A stretch of DNA of 11,629 nt. It comes from Cellvibrionales bacterium (GTDB taxonomy: Bacteria; Pseudomonadota; Gammaproteobacteria; Pseudomonadales; UBA7434). A program made the translations under genes and the position numbers. The notes under the pieces are model-generated. The model was given only the letters and a program-made list of their open reading frames with translations, was not told where the DNA came from and ran no database searches. Within the stretch, counting starts at the first letter, position 1, and each line of letters opens with the position of its first letter. The DNA lies in contig DMZE01000103.1 in assembly GCA_003492055.1 (NCBI GenBank), positions 1 to 11,629 on the forward strand. The letters run 5' to 3'. Shown here piece after piece: positions 6,497-11,629 of the stretch.

Positions 6497-8743
6497 ATGG
6501 TACAAGTACGAAAAACTTATCCTAAACGTGAAAACGGTTCCTTAGATGTCGACACTTGGTTGGCATCACTGCCGGGCTTCACCGATCCCGATACAACGGC
6601 ACGCATGGAAGTAGCTTGTCAGCTAGCCTCTGCGGCACAATCGAGCACTATCATAAAAGGTCAGCGACCTCATGGCTTGATTGGTTGTTTTGATGCCGGG
6701 CTAGAAATGGCCGGTATTCTTGGCAGTCTTCATATGGATGAAGAGGTGCTGATTGCTGCCGTTATTTATCGTGCCGTGCGTGAAGAGCGTGTTGCCATCG
6801 ATAAAGTGAAAAGCAGTCTTGGTACCGAAGTCGCTAGCTTGGTGCAAGGCGTATTGCGTATGGCGGCTATTTCTAGTCTTCGTACCGAAACTGAGCCGGT
6901 TTTAGGTCAGGGCAATGCGCAAGTAGAAAATATTCGAAAAATGCTTGTCGCCATGGTTGATGATGTTCGTGTTGGCCTCATTAAATTGGCTGAGCGCACA
7001 CAAGCCATTCGCGCAGTAAAGAATCATTCCGACCCAGAAAAACAAAAGCGCGTCGCACGCGAAGTTTTTGAAATTTATGCGCCATTAGCGCACCGCCTTG
7101 GCATTGGTCAAATTAAGTGGGAGCTTGAAGATGTTTCTTTTCGCTACCTTGAACCCGAAGCTTATGCGTCCATAGCTAAAAAATTAGACGGTAAGCGGCT
7201 CGATCGTGAAGGCTATATTGGCGAAGTAATTCATCTGGTCGAGAGCCAACTTAAAGCCGCAGGCATTGATGCCGTGGTCAGCGGTCGAGCCAAACACATA
7301 TACAGTATATGGCGCAAAATGCAGCGCAAAAATCTTGCCTTTGATCAAGTATACGATATTCGTGCGCTGCGTATTATGGTGCCGCAATTAAAAGACTGCT
7401 ATGCCAGCTTAGGTATTATTCATACGCTATGGCGCAATATCCCCCGTGAGTTTGATGATTATATTGCTAACCCTAAAGATAATGGCTATCGCTCACTGCA
7501 CACCGCTGTAATCGGTCCCGAAGCGAAAGTGTTAGAAGTTCAGATACGCACTAATGATATGCACGAGGCTTCAGAGTTAGGCGTTTGTGCTCATTGGCTT
7601 TATAAAGGCACAGATACTAACGGCAACAACAAAAGTTATGAGCAGAAAATAGAGTGGCTTAGGCAAGTGCTTGAGTGGCATGAAGATACTGGTGGTGAAA
7701 CTGATGTCAGTGAATTAGCCAGTGAGCTAACCAATGATTTCGGTAAAGATCGTATTTATGTGTTTACCCCCGAAGGCCATGTTGTCGATGTTCCTTACGG
7801 CTCCACTCCCGTTGATTTTGCCTATCATATACATACCGAAGTAGGGCACCGTTGTCGGGGCGCAAAAGTCGATGGTCGCATTGTGCCTTTAAGCACCGTA
7901 TTACGTAATGGCCAAAAAGTAGAGATTATTACAGGGCCGGAATCGACGCCTAATCGCGATTGGCTAAGAGCGAGTTTAGGTTATTTAAATTCATCGCGTG
8001 CTCGATCAAAAGCGCGTGCATGGTTTAAAAAGCAAGCGCGTGAACAAAACGTACAAGCGGGACGAGTATTACTTGAGCGAGAAATCAAGCGGCTTGCACT
8101 CACCAGTGTCGATTACAAAATACTGACTAAAAAACTACAGTACTTAACGGTTGATGATTTGTATGGCGCGCTGGGTGCCGGTGACGTATCGACCAGTCAA
8201 ATTATGCGTATTGCTGAAAACTTATTTGGCAAGCCTGCACCGCCTCCCGTGTTGGTGGCTAAACCATCTTCGAAAGCGGATAGGCGTCAGTCGAAAAGTG
8301 ATGTCACCGTCTTAGGCGTGGGTAACTTACTGACTCAAATTGCTCAATGTTGCAAGCCAGTGCCAGGTGATGATATTGCCGGTTATGTCACCGTTAGCCG
8401 AGGTGTAACCGTGCATCGCAAAGACTGTAGTCACTTTTTGCAGGTTGATAGTCAGCAGTTAGAACGCGTTATTGAAGTGAGTTGGGGTGCAGAAAAAAGT
8501 GGCTTATATTCTGTGGATATTGGCATTGAAGCTTATGATCGTACCGGCTTACTGAGTGATGTGTCTGGATTATTAGCCGCCATGCGAGTAAACGTTATGA
8601 GTGTGAATACCATCACCGATAAAGATAAACATACGGCTGACATGAGACTTACGTTAGAGATTCATAATATCGAAGAGTTAGTGCGTATTTTAGCGCGCTT
8701 AAACAATATGCCTAATATCATTAATACCGAGCGTTTAAGCTAA
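6497..8743 (+). CDS. relA: (p)ppGpp synthetase RelA, ribosome-dependent
   Basis: Stringent-response enzyme that transfers pyrophosphate from ATP to GTP or GDP when uncharged tRNA occupies the ribosomal A site. The hydrolase domain (about 50-160) is decayed: where SpoT/Rel enzymes have an HD motif it reads VIYRAVREER (89-98), so no ppGpp hydrolysis is expected. The synthetase domain spans about 230-370, with RAKHIYSIWRKM (264-275), YDIRALR (286-292), the RelA-type acidic motif EFDDYIANPKDNGYRSLHT (318-336) and EVQIRT (347-352). TGS covers about 419-480, the zinc-finger-like region has C618, C619, H640 and C644, and the ACT domain covers about 669-748. The length of 748 residues matches E. coli RelA (744). 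ATG 6497 follows a weak AGG five to seven bases upstream. The stop overlaps the mazG ATG (TAATG). The rlmD gene found next to relA in E. coli and Pseudomonas is missing here. Confidence 0.97.
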   Translation: MVQVRKTYPKRENGSLDVDTWLASLPGFTDPDTTARMEVACQLASAAQSSTIIKGQRPHGLIGCFDAGLEMAGILGSLHMDEEVLIAAVIYRAVREERVAIDKVKSSLGTEVASLVQGVLRMAAISSLRTETEPVLGQGNAQVENIRKMLVAMVDDVRVGLIKLAERTQAIRAVKNHSDPEKQKRVAREVFEIYAPLAHRLGIGQIKWELEDVSFRYLEPEAYASIAKKLDGKRLDREGYIGEVIHLVESQLKAAGIDAVVSGRAKHIYSIWRKMQRKNLAFDQVYDIRALRIMVPQLKDCYASLGIIHTLWRNIPREFDDYIANPKDNGYRSLHTAVIGPEAKVLEVQIRTNDMHEASELGVCAHWLYKGTDTNGNNKSYEQKIEWLRQVLEWHEDTGGETDVSELASELTNDFGKDRIYVFTPEGHVVDVPYGSTPVDFAYHIHTEVGHRCRGAKVDGRIVPLSTVLRNGQKVEIITGPESTPNRDWLRASLGYLNSSRARSKARAWFKKQAREQNVQAGRVLLEREIKRLALTSVDYKILTKKLQYLTVDDLYGALGAGDVSTSQIMRIAENLFGKPAPPPVLVAKPSSKADRRQSKSDVTVLGVGNLLTQIAQCCKPVPGDDIAGYVTVSRGVTVHRKDCSHFLQVDSQQLERVIEVSWGAEKSGLYSVDIGIEAYDRTGLLSDVSGLLAAMRVNVMSVNTITDKDKHTADMRLTLEIHNIEELVRILARLNNMPNIINTERLS

Positions 8744-9657
8744 TGTCGCAACCCTCACAGTATTCCGTCGATGATTTACAGTATTTAATGTCTCGGCTGC
8801 GAGACCCGCAAACCGGTTGTCCCTGGGATTTAAAGCAAACACCGCAAACCATTATTAATTACTCTATTGAAGAAGTGTATGAATTAGCTGATGCCATAGA
8901 AAGCGGCGATATTGATGATATTAAAGGCGAGCTAGGTGACGTTTTATTTCAAGTCATTTTTTTCGCTCGCTTAGCCGATGAAGAGCAACAGTTTACATTT
9001 AATGATGTAGTCCATACGTTGTGTTCAAAGCTTGTCACGCGACACCCGCATGTTTTTACTAATGGAACGCTTTATCCCAGTAGCAGTAATGGCGAAAAAA
9101 CTAAGAGATCAACAGCCCCTTCTATAGATGAAGATCAAGTGGCTAAAAACTGGGAGCGTATAAAAGCCAGCGAGCGAGCAGAAAAGAATCGAGCAGGTCT
9201 CTTTGATGATGTGCCTTTAGCATTGCCAGCGTTATCACGAGCGGTAAAGCTGCAAAAGCGTGCAACGACTATCGGTTTTGATTGGCCAGATGCAAAAGGT
9301 GCATTAGCTAAATTAAAAGAAGAGGTGCTTGAGCTTGAAGAGTTGATTGAACAAGCCGAGCAGCAAAATTTACCCGATAATTTTCTACCGCGTGTAGAAG
9401 ATGAATTGGGTGATGTGTTTTTCAGCACTATTAATGTCGCTAGAAAAATGCGCGTTAACAGTGAGCAATCTTTACGTCACGCCAACAAGAAATTCGTTAC
9501 TCGTGTTGATGCTGTAATAGATAAATTGCAGCAGCAAGCGCCTGAGGGCGTTGAGAGCGATAACTTGAGTGATATTCATGCCACTAATAGCAAAGTAGAC
9601 AGTGAAAGGCTCAATGATCTATGGAATGCGGTTAAACACGAAGAAAAAACCTCATAA
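8743..9657 (+). CDS. mazG: Nucleoside triphosphate pyrophosphohydrolase MazG
   Basis: Hydrolyses NTPs and dNTPs to monophosphates and pyrophosphate; proposed roles are pool cleaning and, in E. coli, modulation of ppGpp-linked stress. Both tandem MazG domains are present. The first has the metal motif E43, E44, E47 with E63 and D66 (ELGD). The second has E193, E194, E197 with E221 and D224 (ELGD). The linking segment (about 106-135) carries a Ser/Lys-rich insertion absent from E. coli MazG, and the protein ends in a polar extension after about residue 265, giving 304 residues against 263 in E. coli. The ATG shares a base with the relA stop; there is no good ribosome binding site, so translation is probably coupled to relA. 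The mazEF toxin-antitoxin genes found near relA in E. coli are not present. Confidence 0.96.
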   Translation: MSQPSQYSVDDLQYLMSRLRDPQTGCPWDLKQTPQTIINYSIEEVYELADAIESGDIDDIKGELGDVLFQVIFFARLADEEQQFTFNDVVHTLCSKLVTRHPHVFTNGTLYPSSSNGEKTKRSTAPSIDEDQVAKNWERIKASERAEKNRAGLFDDVPLALPALSRAVKLQKRATTIGFDWPDAKGALAKLKEEVLELEELIEQAEQQNLPDNFLPRVEDELGDVFFSTINVARKMRVNSEQSLRHANKKFVTRVDAVIDKLQQQAPEGVESDNLSDIHATNSKVDSERLNDLWNAVKHEEKTS

Positions 9658-9712
9658 CAGTGGCGCTATGCTCAAAAGTCCCTTGTTAATGGCAGATTGA
9701 CTGTGTATCTTT

Positions 9713-9739
9713 GCCCTCCTTTGTTATTTGGGCCTTTTT
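9713..9739 (+). terminator. Weak candidate terminator after mazG
   Basis: GCCC (9713-9716) can pair with GGGC (9730-9733) across a 13-base loop, followed by C and five T. The stem is short and the loop long, so this is a marginal call. It is the only terminator-like structure I see between mazG and adk. Confidence 0.25.
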
Positions 9740-9894
9740 GACGCTTCGTTTATCATTCATTTAAGGCATAAAATCTAGACTTTTTAAGTGCTGCCACTAC
9801 TCAAATACGTTTAAAACCTATTTATTTTTAACGTCTCGGTGAGCATCCACACTCAAAACAGCTATACGCTTTTATTAACGTATATATCAGGTAA

Positions 9895-10566
<672 letters not shown>

Positions 10567-10575
10567 AAGCACTTT

Positions 10576-10613
10576 GCAATAAAAAAGGCTCCTTTTGGAG
10601 CCTTTTTTATTGC
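10576..10613. terminator. Strong rho-independent terminator after adk
   Basis: A perfect 17-base inverted repeat with a TTTT loop ends ten bases after the adk stop. Its GC core is GGCTCC/GGAGCC (10587-10592 and 10597-10602), flanked by an A-run on one side and six T (10603-10608) on the other. The A/T symmetry means it would also terminate transcription coming from the right. Confidence 0.95.
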
Positions 10614-11169
10614 CTAACGTTTTTGTTTTTGCTTTTTAGCGAGTATTCCTTGTTTATTGGCGCTCAAAAAAATAATTTTTACTGTATTGGTCGATTATTT
10701 GTATTGTTTACTCAAAAATATTCGTCTGATTTCGATGAATTAAGCTATTTAATCAAAAAAACAAGAATATCGACGGTCGATTATTTTTTTTTATTGCGTT
10801 CAGCGACTATGCTTGAATTATCATGATGAAAAAAACATCTTTAAGCTGTTTATTTTGTTTTTATTCGCCATTGCAGTCACGCATTTTTCATTGTGTTTTA
10901 ATATCTAACACTGCTACTGTTGGTTGAATATTAATTAAATAAACTAAGATATAAAAAAATAAAAATTCGCGAAATTATTTTTTTTCGGAACAAAAAAACA
11001 GAAAAAAAACATCGATTAATAACGAAAGCGGGTATTTTGTTCAAAAAAGGCAAGAATAATTTAATTTTTCACAAAAAAAGTCTTGCAAGAACGTGAATTT
11101 AGTTTACTTTTTAACTAAGATCATTAAGTCAATTGTTAATTGTGACTTTGTTAGTTAGATGGTTTGATT

Positions 11170-11197
11170 TTGACGTGGTTATTTCGGCTTACATTAT
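11170..11197 (+). promoter_or_regulatory. Candidate promoter for the histone-like gene
   Basis: TTGACG (11170-11175) is a good -35, followed after 16 bases by CATTAT (11192-11197), a fair -10. Transcription would begin near 11204, leaving a leader of about 90 bases. This is the best sigma-70-like match upstream of the gene. Confidence 0.45.
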
Positions 11198-11227
11198 CGA
11201 AAGTAATTACTTTGATATCGACCCTCG

Positions 11228-11249
11228 TCATTGATCGATCATCATTGAT
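11228..11249 (+). repeat. Direct repeats and palindrome in the leader of the histone-like gene
   Basis: TCATTGAT occurs at 11228-11235 and again at 11242-11249, 14 bases apart. Overlapping the first copy is the perfect 10-base palindrome TGATCGATCA (11232-11241). These lie between the candidate promoter and the start codon, so they could be operator or leader elements. Confidence 0.4.
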
Positions 11250-11264
11250 TAACGTGTACTAGAC

Positions 11265-11277
11265 AATCAACTTATTA
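11265..11277 (+). promoter_or_regulatory. Match to the IHF consensus before the histone-like gene
   Basis: The 13 bases AATCAACTTATTA fit the IHF core consensus WATCAANNNNTTR at every fixed position, just upstream of the ribosome binding site. The consensus is short and this region is AT-rich, so a chance match is quite possible. IHF binding here is inference. Confidence 0.25.
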
Positions 11278-11294
11278 AGGTGAGGATACTCAGC

Positions 11295-11629
11295 ATGGCA
11301 TTAGCAAAAAAGAAAAAGGCCGCTGTAAAGCGCAAGCCAGCAAAAAAAGCCGCTACTAAGAAGAAAGCAGTAGCTAAAAAGAAAGTCGTAGCTAAAAAGA
11401 AAGTAGTTGCGAAGAAGAAAAAAGTAGTTGCTAAGAAGAAAGTAGTCAAAAAAGCAGCAGCCAAGAAGAAAGTCGTTAAAAAGGCAGCAGCTAAGAAGAA
11501 AGTAGTCGCTAAAAAGAAAGTTGCTAAGAAAAAGGTCGTTAAAAAGGCTGCAGCTAAGAAAGTAGCTAAGAAAAAAGTAGCTAAAAAGGTTGTTAAGAAG
11601 AAAGCAGTCAAAAAAGCAGTTAAGAAAGT
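11295..11629 (+). CDS. Lysine-rich histone H1-like DNA-binding protein, 3' end outside window
   Basis: The 111 visible codons give a protein of about 50% lysine (56 of 111), with nearly all the rest Ala and Val; there is one Arg, one Pro and one Thr, and no acidic or aromatic residue. After a short head, MALAKKKKAAVKRKPAKK, it consists of irregular KKKVVA and KKAAAKKKVV units. This resembles the basic tails of bacterial histone H1-like proteins such as BpH1, Hc2 and the AlgP tail, but with valine where AlgP has Pro-Ala. Such proteins bind DNA and condense or regulate the nucleoid; that role is inferred from composition alone. The start is firm: AAGGTGAGGA (11277-11286) lies eight bases before ATG 11295. 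The frame is still open at the window end, so the total length, and whether a folded domain follows, are unknown. The opposite-strand frame here is an artefact of the repetitive sequence. Confidence 0.85.
   Translation, partial: MALAKKKKAAVKRKPAKKAATKKKAVAKKKVVAKKKVVAKKKKVVAKKKVVKKAAAKKKVVKKAAAKKKVVAKKKVAKKKVVKKAAAKKVAKKKVAKKVVKKKAVKKAVKK

Larger units (their letters stand above)
10614..11294. other. Long AT-rich non-coding stretch between adk and the histone-like gene
   Basis: This 681-base region is very AT-rich with many A- and T-runs. I find no convincing gene: the open frames are short, start at TTG or lack ribosome binding sites, and encode compositionally AT-driven peptides. It holds a 12-base direct repeat, GGTCGATTATTT, at 10689-10700 and 10775-10786, a 10-base palindrome TCTTGCAAGA (11081-11090), and the dyads TTAGTT-N8-AACTAA (11099-11118) and CAATT-GTT-AATTG (11130-11142). 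The promoter and leader of the downstream gene occupy the last 130 bases. A small RNA cannot be excluded, but no internal terminator is seen. Confidence 0.6.

Noticed and set aside
6547..6976. RelA N-terminal region as an active (p)ppGpp hydrolase
   Set aside because: The HD metal-binding residues are replaced (VIYRAVREER), as in other RelA proteins, so only synthetase activity is expected.
10623..10826. Open frame of 67 codons after the adk terminator
   Set aside because: It starts at TTG within a T-rich run, has no ribosome binding site, and the Phe/Leu/Tyr/Ser-rich product reflects AT-rich sequence; no family is recognisable.
10823..10927. Short frame beginning MMKKTSLS, faintly like a signal peptide
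   Set aside because: Only 34 codons, no ribosome binding site, and the sequence after the start has no coherent hydrophobic core or mature part.
11267..11611. Minus-strand frame rich in Phe, Leu, Ala and Thr opposite the histone-like gene
   Set aside because: It is the complement of the Lys/Ala/Val repeats; the plus strand has a strong ribosome binding site and a coherent product.

Overview
The window is a stretch of ordinary, well-packed chromosome from a Gram-negative gammaproteobacterium. The evidence is the rnc-era-recO run, a relA with a decayed hydrolase domain next to mazG, a BarA/GacS-type hybrid kinase beside cysM, and an adenylate kinase with the Gram-negative (non-zinc) lid. Base composition is moderately AT-leaning by eye. 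The cysM-relA-mazG order beside a gacS-like kinase recalls Pseudomonas-like and marine gammaproteobacteria; a marine lineage near the Cellvibrionales is a guess, not a demonstrated placement.

Layout. Positions 1-2468 (+) carry the end of an RNA-processing, ribosome-assembly and repair operon: rnc (first codons outside the window), era (overlapping rnc by one base) and recO. Facing it on the minus strand, only 11 bases away, is an 888-residue hybrid histidine kinase with the BarA/GacS layout (two membrane segments, HisKA, ATPase, receiver, HPt). A 378-base divergent control region (5147-5524) holds several inverted repeats, helically phased A-tracts and an extended -10 promoter. Then come cysM (TTG start), relA and mazG (relA and mazG overlap by one base), a 249-base gap, adk with a strong terminator, and a 681-base AT-rich gap. 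The window ends inside a gene for a roughly 50% lysine, histone H1-like protein made almost only of Lys, Ala and Val.

How the genes fit together. rnc, era and recO are housekeeping genes for RNA maturation, 30S assembly and RecFOR repair. RelA makes (p)ppGpp under amino-acid starvation, MazG hydrolyses NTPs and in E. coli is linked to ppGpp levels, and CysM makes cysteine. With a BarA/GacS-like kinase beside them, positions 2480-9657 form a nutritional-stress block. Adk and the basic DNA-binding protein look like independent units.

No mobile element, CRISPR array, tRNA, rRNA or clear new multi-gene system is visible. The points most worth a second look are the start of cysM, where an ATG-TGA pair and an out-of-frame GTG reading suggest a one-base insertion; the divergent kinase without an obvious HAMP domain; the Lys-Ala-Val repeat protein with its long AT-rich leader region; and the dyad and A-tract cluster between the kinase and cysM.
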